Shown piece by piece: positions 1 through 8,279 of a DNA stretch of 64,000 nt (position 1 is its first letter; the number at the start of each line of letters is the position of its first letter). Under the pieces are notes generated by a model. That model was not told the origin of the DNA. It saw only the letters and a list, made by a program, of their open reading frames with translations, and searched no databases. Made by a program: the position numbers and the translations under genes. This DNA is from Mycolicibacterium sp. ND9-15 (GTDB lineage: Bacteria; Actinomycetota; Actinomycetes; Mycobacteriales; Mycobacteriaceae), in NCBI RefSeq assembly GCF_035918395.1, contig NZ_CP142362.1, forward strand, positions 99,501 through 163,500, given 5' to 3'.

Positions 1-551
1 TGGGCCGCATCCTGGGCGGGCTCACCGCGGGGATCTACGCAGCGATCCTGGCCTACAACCTCGTCCCGCCGACCCTGGCGTACTCGGTGCCGATCCAACT
101 CACCGACGTGGCAACCGTCGTCGCCGCGTACGCGTTGTGGACGCAGCGACAATGGGCGTACGCGCTGACCTACTACTGGGGCCTGGTGCTGAGCATCCAG
201 GCGCTGATCACACCGGTGTTGCGGGGGCCCGACTTTCCGCACTACCGGTTCCTCGCGTTCTACGCGATCCATCTGATGGTCGTGTGGGCCGCGATCTATC
301 TCACGTGGGGCCGCGGTATGCGTCCGGACTGGCGCAGCTTTCGGTTTGCGGTTGCAGTCACGATCGCGTGGGCCGCGGTGACGCTGGTGTTCAACAAGAT
401 CGCCGACACCAACTACGGTTTCACGAACTACAAGCCGGCCACCGCGTCGCTGCTGGACGTCTTGGGGCCGTGGCCGGTGTACATCTTCAGCACGGCCGCC
501 TTGGTTTGTGTCCTGTGGGCCCTGATGACGTGGCCGTGGGTGCGACGGTGA
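1..551 (+). CDS. TIGR02206-type integral membrane protein, 3' part
   Basis: The reading frame is open from base 3, so the true start lies left of the window; the GTG at 87 is only an internal candidate. The visible part is very hydrophobic, with about five membrane segments and conserved-looking aromatic patches (TYYWGL, TNYGFTNYKP). This pattern fits the TIGR02206/YwaF family of unknown function. The last four bases overlap the start of the next gene (GTGA), which suggests co-translation. Family assignment is by resemblance only; no enzymatic motif is visible. Confidence 0.7.
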   Translation, partial: GRILGGLTAGIYAAILAYNLVPPTLAYSVPIQLTDVATVVAAYALWTQRQWAYALTYYWGLVLSIQALITPVLRGPDFPHYRFLAFYAIHLMVVWAAIYLTWGRGMRPDWRSFRFAVAVTIAWAAVTLVFNKIADTNYGFTNYKPATASLLDVLGPWPVYIFSTAALVCVLWALMTWPWVRR

Positions 552-772
552 TCGTCGTCGTCCGGGTCAAGCCGGGTAGTGCCAAGGGGCCGCTCGTCGA
601 GGCCGACGACGACGGCGCAATGACCGTTTATGTGCGGGAGCGGGCCGTCGAGGGCAAGGCGACCAAGGCCGTCACCAAGCTGCTCGCCGAGCACTTCGAC
701 GTCCCGCCTTCTGCGGTCAAACTGGTTGCGGGCGCGACGTCGCGGGTGAAGCGCTTCGAGATACAGCGCTGA
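548..772 (+). CDS. DUF167 (YggU-type) family protein
   Basis: A 74-residue protein starting at a GTG that overlaps the upstream stop codon. It begins VIVVVRVKPGSAKGPLVE and carries the DUF167 pattern: an N-terminal beta strand with KPGS, a central 'VEGKATKAV' stretch, and a C-terminal 'VKLVAGATSRVKRFEI' strand. This small alpha/beta family is widespread and has no agreed function. A longer open frame starts at 137, but its upstream part only shadows the membrane-protein gene, so the GTG at 548 is preferred. Confidence 0.82.
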   Translation: MIVVVRVKPGSAKGPLVEADDDGAMTVYVRERAVEGKATKAVTKLLAEHFDVPPSAVKLVAGATSRVKRFEIQR

Positions 773-862
773 GCGCACCGTCACAAGGCGACGAGTGTGC
801 GCAAGCTGCCGTACTATTGCGGCGTGTCGGTGTGCAGACTCGCACGCTGGCGCAAGAAGACG

Positions 863-1618
863 CTAGGCGACGCCGAGGTAGGCCGCACGAATAGTGTCGT
901 CGGCCAACAGCTCTCGAGCATCACCGACGCGGGTGACCTCTCCGGTCTCCAAAATATAGGCCCGGTCGGAGCGGCTCAGCGCCTGCTGCGCGTTCTGCTC
1001 CACCAGCAGCACCGTGGTGCCCTGCGCGTTGATCTCGGCGATGATCCGGAAGATCTGCGAAATCACCATGGGCGCCAGGCCCATCGACGGTTCGTCGAGC
1101 AACAGCACCCGCGGGCGGGCCATCAGCGCACGCCCGATCGCCAACATCTGCTGCTCACCTCCCGACAGCGTGCCGCCCACCTGGCTGCGACGTTCGGCGA
1201 GCCGTGGAAACGTCTCCAGAACCCAGTCCAGGCGTTCCCTGTGCTCGGAGCGCGACGCGAACTTGCGGCCGTAGCAACCCATCTCGAGGTTCTCCACGAC
1301 GGTCATTCCGGGAAAGACCCCGCGGCCCTCGGGGGCCTGCACCAGACCCTGGATCGCCCGCTGGTGAGCCTTGACCCGGCTGATGTCCTTGCCCTCGAAC
1401 CAGATTGAGCCCGACGTCAACGGCAGCAGCCCCGAGATGGCCCGCATGGTTGTGGTCTTGCCCGCGCCGTTGGAGCCGAGCAGCGTGACGAGCTCGCCCT
1501 CGTGCACCGTCAGCGAGATCCCGTGCAGCGCACGGATCCTGCCGTACTGCACGACGATGTCGCGCAACTCTAGGACAACGGCCCGCTCGGGCTGCGGTTG
1601 CTCACTCGACTTCGTCAT
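863..1618 (-). CDS. livF: Branched-chain amino-acid ABC transporter ATP-binding protein LivF
   Basis: A 251-residue cytoplasmic ATPase, one of two nucleotide-binding subunits powering high-affinity Leu/Ile/Val (or related) uptake. Walker A is at about 48-56 (GSNGAGKTT), the ABC signature at 151-155 (LSGGE) and Walker B at 171-177 (VLLLDEP). The 'QAPEGRGVFPGMTV' stretch between Walker A and the signature is typical of LivF and separates it from LivG. The start lies 17 bp inside the end of livG, so the two are probably translationally coupled. It is the last gene of the livK-livHMGF series. Confidence 0.93.
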   Translation of the reverse strand: MTKSSEQPQPERAVVLELRDIVVQYGRIRALHGISLTVHEGELVTLLGSNGAGKTTTMRAISGLLPLTSGSIWFEGKDISRVKAHQRAIQGLVQAPEGRGVFPGMTVVENLEMGCYGRKFASRSEHRERLDWVLETFPRLAERRSQVGGTLSGGEQQMLAIGRALMARPRVLLLDEPSMGLAPMVISQIFRIIAEINAQGTTVLLVEQNAQQALSRSDRAYILETGEVTRVGDARELLADDTIRAAYLGVA

Positions 1619-2429
1619 CGGGCACCCCCAGATAGGCGGCGATGACCTTCGGGTCCTCGCGAATCGCGGATGGCAGGCCGTCGGCGATCTTGCGTCCGAA
1701 CTCCAGGACCACGATGCGATCGGTCACGCCCATCACCAGCCGCATGTCGTGCTCGATCAGCAGCACCGTATAGCCGTCGTCGCGAATCTTCTGGATCAAA
1801 TCGATCAGCGCGGCCTTCTCTCGCGGGTTGAATCCGGCCGCCGGTTCGTCCAGGCAGAGCAGTTTCGGCTCGGTGGCCAGCGCGCGGGCGATCTCCAGTC
1901 GGCGCTGATCGCCGTAGGGCAGGTTCTTCGCCTTCTCCTCGCCGCGGTGCGCGATCCCCACAAAATGCAGCAGCGCCGCCGAGCGTTCGATCGCCGACCG
2001 CTCCTCGCGCCGGTGGCGTGGGCTGCGCACCAGCGCCCCGGGCACCGAGGTGAAGTGCCTGGCGTCGGTGCCGACCATGACGTTCTCCAGGGCGGTCATC
2101 TCGCCCCACAGCCGGATGTTCTGGAAGGTGCGCGCGATTCCGCGGCGGGTGATCTGGTACCGCTTGATCCGGCCCAGCGGCGCGCCGTCGAACACCACCG
2201 TTCCCGACGTCGGGCGGTACACCCCGGTGATCGCGTTGAAACAGGTCGTCTTGCCCGCGCCGTTCGGCCCGATCATGCCAAGGATCTCGCCGCGGCGGAT
2301 ATCGAACGACACCGAGTCCAGCGCCGTCAACCCGCCGAACTTCATGGTGAGATCTGTTGTCTTCAACAGGATCTCGCCCTCGGCGGCCTGGATGTCGCGG
2401 TGGACGCCTGCCAGTTCTTCGATCGTCAC
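1602..2429 (-). CDS. livG: Branched-chain amino-acid ABC transporter ATP-binding protein LivG
   Basis: A 275-residue ATPase subunit. I place the start at the GTG at 2429, which overlaps the livM stop as GTGA; the open frame continues far upstream, but that part is out-of-frame livM. Walker A is at about 54-62 (GPNGAGKTT). The signature loop is the LivG variant 'LPYGDQRRLEIARAL', followed by Walker B LLCLDEPAAGFNP. The insert 'GIARTFQNIRLWGEMTALENVMVG' is characteristic of LivG. It pairs with LivF under the LivHM permease. Confidence 0.93.
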   Translation of the reverse strand: MTIEELAGVHRDIQAAEGEILLKTTDLTMKFGGLTALDSVSFDIRRGEILGMIGPNGAGKTTCFNAITGVYRPTSGTVVFDGAPLGRIKRYQITRRGIARTFQNIRLWGEMTALENVMVGTDARHFTSVPGALVRSPRHRREERSAIERSAALLHFVGIAHRGEEKAKNLPYGDQRRLEIARALATEPKLLCLDEPAAGFNPREKAALIDLIQKIRDDGYTVLLIEHDMRLVMGVTDRIVVLEFGRKIADGLPSAIREDPKVIAAYLGVPDDEVE

Positions 2430-3595
2430 TGCGCCGATTCCTTCTCCGGTGAGCGCAACAGGTCGCGTGCGGACCGGCCGTAGGCCAGCAGTTGCTGGCG
2501 CGCCGGGAAGAGGCCCTGCGGCCGGAAGATCATCAGCATCACCAGCGCCAGCCCGAAGAACAGGTACTTCAGGTCGCCGAGGTTGATCCCGAGGAACTCC
2601 ACCCCGAGGAGCCGGTTCGGCAGGTACACGATGATGAACGCACCCACCACCACGCCGAGCTTGTTGCCCTGACCGCCAAGCACTACCGCGCACAAAAACA
2701 GCATCGAGTTGATGATGTTGAAGGTCGGTGGCGCCACGAACTGGACCTGGCCCGCGTACAGTGCGCCGGACAGACCGCCGATCGCCGCGCCGATCACGAA
2801 TGCCCACAGTTTGAACCGGAACGTGTTGACGCCCATTACTTCAGCGGCGTCCTCGTCCTCCCGCACGGCGATCCAGGCGCGCCCGACTCGGCTGCGCTCG
2901 AGGTTGCCGACCAGCATCAGGATCACGACCATCAGCACGATGCCCAACCAGAACCACCACGTGCCGTAGTTGGCGTCGCCGGCGGCGTTTCCGCTCGAGA
3001 AGACCCCGTCGGGCACGCGTTCGCTCGCGCCGACCCGCGGATAGGCGACCTCGTTGAGGCCGCGAGGGCCGTTGGTCACCTCGGAGAGGTTGTCTGCCAT
3101 CAGGCGGATGATCTCGCCGAAACCCAGCGTGACGATCGCCAGGTAATCGCCGCGCAGCCTCAGCGTCGGCGTGCCCAGGATGAGGCCGGTCAGCGCCGTG
3201 ATGGCCATGGCCAGCGGGACACAGGCCAGCCATGCCCAGTGTTCGTTGAACCAACCCGTCGCGCCCATCTTGTTCCACGGACTGTTCGGACTGGTCAACA
3301 GGGCCACGGTGTAGGCGCCCACGGCATAGAAGCCGACGTAGCCGAGGTCGAGCAGGCCGGCCTGACCGACTACGACGTTGAGGCCGATCGCGATGATCGC
3401 GACCATGGCGAACTGCGCCATGGTGCCGCCGAAGCTGATGTTGGGTGTGTTCAGGAAGGGCGGTGGAAACAGCGGCAGCAGCGCCAGCAGGCCGAAGGCA
3501 ACTACGCCGAAGCCCCACTTCTGCACGCGCGAAAGGCCGTCCCACCACCGACGCAGCGCGTCGCCGGGTGCCAAGACCTTCTCGCTGGCCCTCAT
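2426..3595 (-). CDS. livM: Branched-chain amino-acid ABC transporter permease LivM
   Basis: A 389-residue membrane subunit with about nine to ten hydrophobic segments. Family marks include 'IAIGLNVVVGQAGLLDLGYVGFYAVGAYTVALL' near residues 70-100, 'GTPTLRLRGDYLAIVTLGFGEI', and the cytoplasmic EAA-like loop 'GRAWIAVREDEDAAEVMGVN' that contacts the ATPases. The start overlaps the livH stop by 4 bp and the stop overlaps the livG GTG by 4 bp, so translation is tightly coupled. With LivH it forms the channel. Confidence 0.93.
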   Translation of the reverse strand: MRASEKVLAPGDALRRWWDGLSRVQKWGFGVVAFGLLALLPLFPPPFLNTPNISFGGTMAQFAMVAIIAIGLNVVVGQAGLLDLGYVGFYAVGAYTVALLTSPNSPWNKMGATGWFNEHWAWLACVPLAMAITALTGLILGTPTLRLRGDYLAIVTLGFGEIIRLMADNLSEVTNGPRGLNEVAYPRVGASERVPDGVFSSGNAAGDANYGTWWFWLGIVLMVVILMLVGNLERSRVGRAWIAVREDEDAAEVMGVNTFRFKLWAFVIGAAIGGLSGALYAGQVQFVAPPTFNIINSMLFLCAVVLGGQGNKLGVVVGAFIIVYLPNRLLGVEFLGINLGDLKYLFFGLALVMLMIFRPQGLFPARQQLLAYGRSARDLLRSPEKESAQ

Positions 3596-4638
3596 GCTCG
3601 TGCCTTTCCGAGGCTTTCGCCGAGTATCCCAGTGGGCCGGAAGAACAGAACCAGAACCAGCAGCACGAACGCCACGACGTCACGCCACTGGGTACCGAAC
3701 ACGGCCTGCCCGTAGTTCTCTATGATGCCCAGCAGCAGACCACCCAGCAGCGCGCCACGCAGATTTCCGATGCCGCCGAGCACCGCGGCCGAAAATGCCT
3801 TGATCCCAAGCAAAAAGCCGCCGGAGTAGATGATGCCCTGGGGCACCTTCAGCGTGTACAGCAGCGCCGCCGCCCCGGCCAGCAGGCCACCGATCAAGAA
3901 CGTCATCGTGATGACGCGTTCGCGGGAGACACCCATCAGGGTCGCGGTGTCGGGATCCTGTGCCACCGCCCGGATTCCGCGCCCGAACTTGGTGCGGTTG
4001 ATGGTCAGGTCCGTCATCAGGGCGAGAGCAAGCGCCGCGCCGACGATGATCAGCGTGATGTTCGAAACCGCGGCACCGAACACCGTGAACTGGGTTTCCG
4101 GCGCCACCAGCCTGATCGGTTGTTGGGCATTGGAGCCGCCGTACCCGTCGATGATCTTCGGCAGGATGAAGTGCACGAACTCCTGCAACACGAAAGACAT
4201 CCCGATCGCGGTGATGAGAAACGACAGCCGATCTGCCTTGCGCCGGCGCAGCGGCCGGTACGCGACGGCCTCCAAACCGACCGCGGTGGCGCCGGACACC
4301 ATCATCGCGAACAGCATCGCGATACCCAGGTACAGCACTGTCAGCGCGATGCCCTTGTTGTAGGTGTTACCACTCGGCGTGAAACCCAGGATCATGTCGA
4401 GGCAGAAGTACGCGCCGAACATGCCGAACATGAACACTTCCGAGTGGGCGAAGTTGATCAACTTCAGCACGCCGTAGACCAACGTGTAGCCGACCGCCAC
4501 CAGCGCGTAGATCGCGCCCCACGACAACCCGTCGATCGTCAACTGCCAGAAGCCGTCCCGCAATCCATCCAGATTGAAGCTGATGTTGGCGGCCAGGCAG
4601 GTGTACTGCTCGAGGCACTCGGGGGGGATCCCGGTCAT
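3592..4638 (-). CDS. livH: Branched-chain amino-acid ABC transporter permease LivH
   Basis: A 348-residue permease. I use the ATG at 4638 (MTGIPPECLEQYTCLAAN); the frame is open upstream, but those codons run through the terminator hairpin and into livK in another frame. Family features are 'GLSWGAIYALVAVGYTLVYGVLKLINFAHSEVFMFG' at about 40-75 and the coupling loop 'FGRGIRAVAQDPDTATLMGVSRERVI'. The first 35 residues are longer than usual and contain two cysteines. It is the first gene downstream of the hairpin after livK. Confidence 0.9.
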   Translation of the reverse strand: MTGIPPECLEQYTCLAANISFNLDGLRDGFWQLTIDGLSWGAIYALVAVGYTLVYGVLKLINFAHSEVFMFGMFGAYFCLDMILGFTPSGNTYNKGIALTVLYLGIAMLFAMMVSGATAVGLEAVAYRPLRRRKADRLSFLITAIGMSFVLQEFVHFILPKIIDGYGGSNAQQPIRLVAPETQFTVFGAAVSNITLIIVGAALALALMTDLTINRTKFGRGIRAVAQDPDTATLMGVSRERVITMTFLIGGLLAGAAALLYTLKVPQGIIYSGGFLLGIKAFSAAVLGGIGNLRGALLGGLLLGIIENYGQAVFGTQWRDVVAFVLLVLVLFFRPTGILGESLGKARA

Positions 4639-4673
4639 CCGGTGGCGGCTCCTAGCGGATGGGGTTTCTAGCG

Positions 4674-4708
4674 AAAACGCGTCCGAGCCTTTCAGGTCTC
4701 GGACGCGT
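4674..4708 (-). terminator. Intrinsic terminator or attenuator between livK and livH
   Basis: On the minus strand, just after the livK stop, an 11-bp perfect inverted repeat (ACGCGTCCGAG and its complement, 4677-4687 and 4698-4708) encloses a 10-nt loop and runs directly into TTTT. This is a textbook Rho-independent shape. It would partly uncouple the abundant binding protein from the permease and ATPase genes. Partial read-through is inferred, because no other promoter is obvious before livH. Confidence 0.75.
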
Positions 4709-4721
4709 CCCGCCTCAGTGA

Positions 4722-5936
4722 CTATTGAACTTTGTAGATCCAGATCAGGCTGGTGGTGAGTTCGCCGTTCGGCGTCCACTGGTACTGCCGGGCGACACCG
4801 CGGCCGTTGTAGTTGCGGACGAAGTCGAGCAGCGCGGGCCGGGTGATGGCCCCAGAGTCGATGCCCTTCAACAGGATAGTGCCCAAGTCGTAGCCCTCGC
4901 TGCTGTACGTGCCGGGCTCCTGGTTGAACTTCTTGGTGTACTCGTCGGCAAAGCTGCCAGTGGCAGGTCCGCAAGGGCAGGACAGTATCGCGTCCTTCGC
5001 CGCATCACCGGCCTGCTTGACGAACTCCGGATCCTTGGAGCCGTCGGCGCTGACGAAGGTGCCGTCGAACCCACCGTCCTTGAGCTGCTGCACAAACGGT
5101 GAGGCTTCGGCGTAGTACCCGCTGAAGAACACCGAATCCGGGTTGGCACCCTTGATCTGAGTGACCGCGGCCGAGAAGTCCTTGTCGCCCTTCTTCACCG
5201 AGATGTTGCACGACGAGTCGGCCACCGGGCCGAGCGTCTCGCGCACGGTCTGGGCCAGACCGAGGCCGTAGTCGGTGCTGTCGTCGACCACGCAGACCTT
5301 CTTGTGGTCGAGGGTGTTCTTCAGGTAGTTGGCGACCGACGGGCCCTGCACGCCGTCGTTGCCGAGGCCGCGGAAAAAGGTCCGCCACCCCTTGTCCGAC
5401 AGCGTGACGTTGGTCGCCGAGGCCGTCGCTGCGAGCAGGCCGGCCTGGTTGAACACGTCACCGGTGGCCATGGTCTCCCCGGAGAAGGCGGGACCAATCA
5501 GGCCGATGGTGTTCGGGTCGTTGATGATCTGCGGCGCGATCTGCGTGGCCTTCTGCGGATCGCCCTCGGTGTCGAAGGTCTTCAGCTGGACCTGGCAGCC
5601 GGGGTTCGCGGCGTTGTGCTGGTCCACCGCCAGCTGGATGCCGTTCTTGATATTGATGCCCAGCGCGGCGTCAGGGCCGTTCAGTGCGCCCGCCATCGCC
5701 ACCGACACCGGCGGGCACTGCGCTTTCCCGTCACCGGCGGGATCGGCCGGTGTGGCGCCCTCGTCGGCCTTGACCTCGGCGCCGTTTTCGTCGATCTGCA
5801 CCTGTTCGACGATCTTCAGGTCGCCCTGCGCTGTGCCGCCCTCACTCGGCTCGGACTGTTGGCAGCCGGCGATAGCGAGCGCGAGAAGACCAGCGCTGCT
5901 GATAGCAAATGCTTTTCGTGCCACGTGACCGCGCAC
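4722..5936 (-). CDS. livK: Branched-chain amino-acid ABC transporter substrate-binding lipoprotein LivK
   Basis: A 404-residue secreted lipoprotein. It has a short basic N-terminus, a hydrophobic segment and the lipobox LAIAGC, so the mature protein should start at Cys25 and be membrane-tethered. The rest is a periplasmic-binding-protein type I fold: 'SVAMAGALNGPDAALGINIKNGIQLAVDQHN', 'IGLIGPAFSGETMATGDVFNQAGL', 'VCVVDDSTDYGLGLAQTV' and 'YDLGTILLKGI'. The GTG start at 5936 has a strong GGAGGTG ribosome site. The exact ligand cannot be read from sequence; the LIV name follows family and operon. Confidence 0.92.
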   Translation of the reverse strand: MRGHVARKAFAISSAGLLALAIAGCQQSEPSEGGTAQGDLKIVEQVQIDENGAEVKADEGATPADPAGDGKAQCPPVSVAMAGALNGPDAALGINIKNGIQLAVDQHNAANPGCQVQLKTFDTEGDPQKATQIAPQIINDPNTIGLIGPAFSGETMATGDVFNQAGLLAATASATNVTLSDKGWRTFFRGLGNDGVQGPSVANYLKNTLDHKKVCVVDDSTDYGLGLAQTVRETLGPVADSSCNISVKKGDKDFSAAVTQIKGANPDSVFFSGYYAEASPFVQQLKDGGFDGTFVSADGSKDPEFVKQAGDAAKDAILSCPCGPATGSFADEYTKKFNQEPGTYSSEGYDLGTILLKGIDSGAITRPALLDFVRNYNGRGVARQYQWTPNGELTTSLIWIYKVQ

Positions 5937-6138
5937 GCTTCACCTCCAAGTCATTGTGTTCGTCGGCTCCGGCGCCTCAGCCCGGACAGGCCGGGGGCGG
6001 CGACGCTCCGGGAAGACCATAGCCAACGCTCGGCCCTGGTGCGCGCTGTTGAACCATGCGTGACGGCCATCGCCCGCCTGTTCGAGCCAAACCGCACCAT
6101 CGGAAACGCAGTACTTACCGGCCGCCGGGCCGCGGCAA

Positions 6139-6780
6139 TCAGCTCGACTCCGGTGTATCGCCCGGCGTGTCGAGGGTCTCGAGCACGACCTCGGCCACTC
6201 GTTTCATCGTGGTGCGCCGGTCCATCGCGGCGCGCTGAATCCACTTGAACGCCTCGGGCTCGGTCATGCTCTGCTTGACCTGCAGCAAACCTTTGGCACG
6301 CTCGACGAGCTTGCGGGTCTCCAGCCGGTCGGAAAGTGTCGCGACCTCCTGCTCGAGGGCTGAGATCTCACCGAAGCGGCTGACCGCGACCTCGATCGCA
6401 GGGATGAGGTCGGTGATGGTGAAAGGTTTGACCAGGTAGGCCATCGCACCGGCGTCCCGGGCCTTTTCGACCAACTCGCGCTGGCTGAATGCGGTCAGGA
6501 TCACGATCGGCGCGATCCGCTTGCTCGCGATCTCCGCGGCCGCGTCGATGCCGTCGCGCCGCGGCATCTTGACGTCCATGATCACGAGGTCGGGCTTGAG
6601 GCTCTCGGCCAGGTCGACCGCCTCCTGCCCGTCACCGGCCTCACCGACGATCTCGTAACCCTCTTCACGGAGCATCTCGGCCAGGTCCATCCGGATGAGC
6701 GCTTCGTCTTCGGCGACCAGAACACGACGTGCCTTCACGGCGTCGGGCGGTGACCCAGCAGCGGATGCCATGGGAGACAT
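6139..6780 (-). CDS. pdtaR: ANTAR-domain response regulator, PdtaR-like
   Basis: A cytoplasmic regulator of 213 residues from the ATG at 6780 (a second ATG lies at 6771). The receiver domain spans about 19-135 with the acidic pair 'AEDEAL', phospho-acceptor Asp69 in 'LVIMDVKMPRRDG' and Lys in 'YLVKPF'. The C-terminal ANTAR RNA-binding domain follows a short coiled coil: 'LSDRLETRKLVERAKGLLQVKQSMTEPEAFKWIQRAAMD'. ANTAR proteins bind paired hairpins in mRNA to prevent termination. It closely resembles M. tuberculosis Rv1626 (PdtaR, partner of kinase PdtaS). No kinase gene is adjacent, as in that species. Confidence 0.93.
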   Translation of the reverse strand: MSPMASAAGSPPDAVKARRVLVAEDEALIRMDLAEMLREEGYEIVGEAGDGQEAVDLAESLKPDLVIMDVKMPRRDGIDAAAEIASKRIAPIVILTAFSQRELVEKARDAGAMAYLVKPFTITDLIPAIEVAVSRFGEISALEQEVATLSDRLETRKLVERAKGLLQVKQSMTEPEAFKWIQRAAMDRRTTMKRVAEVVLETLDTPGDTPESS

Positions 6781-6850
6781 TCTGGCGTAGCCGCCCCGGT
6801 CAGCGACTTCGGGGCATCCTCTATGGTGGTAACCCGCGCAATAGCGCATT

Positions 6851-6924
6851 GCCCTCGTAGCCCAATTGGCAGAGGCACACGACTCAAAATCGTGACAGTG
6901 TGAGTTCGAGTCTCACCGAGGGCA
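6851..6924 (+). tRNA. leuX: tRNA-Leu (anticodon CAA), short variable loop
   Basis: A 74-nt cloverleaf. The acceptor stem is GCCCTCG paired with CGAGGGC (6851-6857 and 6917-6923) with discriminator A. The anticodon stem CACGA/TCGTG encloses the loop CTCAAAA, giving anticodon CAA, which reads UUG. The T arm is GTGAG-TTCGAGT-CTCAC. The 3' CCA is only partly encoded (A then CCC). Only five bases lie between the anticodon and T stems, so the long class II variable arm normal for tRNA-Leu is missing. I recall a 74-nt tRNA-Leu(CAA) called leuX in M. tuberculosis. Confidence 0.88.
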
Positions 6925-6972
6925 CCCGGAACAAGCAGGTCGCGACACGCGGTTCGGCGCTACCCTCTAACT

Positions 6973-8279
6973 GTGGAGTTGAGGCTGCGGCCGATCTGCG
7001 TGCCCGAGGTGGCGCTGGAGAGGCGGACGCCCGCTCCCGTTCGGCATTATGCGGACAGAGCCGTGCGACGCCGGCGGGTGCTGGACGTAACCGCGATGAT
7101 CAGCGCGTTGATCAGCGCGTTCTTCGGTTTCCAGGGCCTGCTCATCGGTGTCGAGGTCTGGTGGATCCCCGTCGTCAACCTCGGAGGCGCAGTGGCGTTC
7201 GCGACGATCCCACTGCTCTACCGGTTCGGCGAACTCGTCGCGCCGCTGGTGTTCTTCGCGGTCGCCTACACGACGATCACCGTCCAGTGCATTCAGCTGG
7301 GCACCGGTTCGGGGCTGCAGTTCTACTTCGTGGTCGCGGCCGCGATCATCGTGATGATCCTCGGCATCGACCACATCCTGCTGGCGTCGGTGCTGTCGGC
7401 GCTGGGTGCGCTAGCGGTGGTGCTGCTGGAGTTCCTCGTGCCCGAGGACACCGGCGTTCAACCTCCGTGGGCGTTTCGGACCTCGTTCATCCTCACCATC
7501 GTCACGGCGTGGATTCTGGTCGTCGCCACGCTGTGGTTCGCCCTGCGGGAGACGCGCCGGGCGCGGTTGGCGATGGAGGCCGAGTACGAACGGTCCGAGC
7601 GGCTGCTGACCAACCTCCTGCCCGCGACCATCGCCGAACGCCTCAAGGATCCGACCCGGGCCGTCATCGCCGACAAGTACGACGACGCGTCGATCCTGTT
7701 CGCCGACATCGCCGGCTACACCTTGCGGGCCAGCGATACCGCGCCCAGCGAGTTGGTGCGCTTTCTGGACCGGCTGTACACCGACTTGGACGCATTGGTC
7801 GACCGGCACGGGCTGGAGAAGATCAAGACCAGCGGCGACTCGTACATGGTGGTCAGCGGTGTGCCGCAACCACGGCCGGACCACCTCGAAGCCCTGGCGT
7901 GCCTGGCGCTCGACATGGCAGACGCCGTGGCCGATCTACGCGATCCGCAAGGACGTAAGGTCCCGCTGCGCATCGGACTCGCCGCCGGGCCGGTGGTCGC
8001 CGGCGTCGTCGGCGCACGAAAGTTCTTCTACGACGTGTGGGGGGATGCGGTCAACGTCGCATCCAGGATGGAAGCACCGATGTCGAGGGCCGCATCCAGG
8101 TGCCGCACGACGTGTACGAACGCCTGCACAGCACCTTTGTGTTCGAACCGCGCGGCGAGGTCGACGTCAAGGGCAAGGGCATCATGAGGACTTGGTACCT
8201 GGTGGGACGGCGCGACGACGCGGCGGTCCGCGACGCGGTGGAGTTCGAACCCCTCAGTCGTCGACCTCAGTCGGTTTGA
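6973..8279 (+). pseudogene. cya: Membrane class III adenylate cyclase (Rv1625c-like) with a frameshift
   Basis: From GTG 6973 the first frame runs to 8187 (404 aa): six membrane segments (about 40-210), then a catalytic domain with metal Asp in 'LFADIAGYT', Lys and Asp in 'EKIKTSGDSYMVV', and 'YDVWGDAVNVASRME'. After that glutamate (codon 8071-8073) the frame goes out of register. The expected continuation STDVEGRIQVPHDVYERL...VKGKGIMRTWYLVGR lies in the -1 frame, from 8073 to 8279. One missing A (GAAAGC read as GAAGC) explains this. Restored length would be about 435 aa, near the 443 aa of Rv1625c. The catalytic residues precede the shift, but about 68 C-terminal residues of the fold are lost. 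A sequencing error is possible. Confidence 0.82.

Noticed and set aside
4620..4974. Longer livH start (up to 4974)
   Set aside because: The extra codons pass through the livK-livH terminator and the end of livK in another frame; ATG 4638 gives a normal LivH.
8071..8080. Programmed -1 ribosomal frameshift in the cyclase
   Set aside because: No X-XXY-YYZ slippery heptamer or strong downstream hairpin is visible; a plain one-base loss is simpler.
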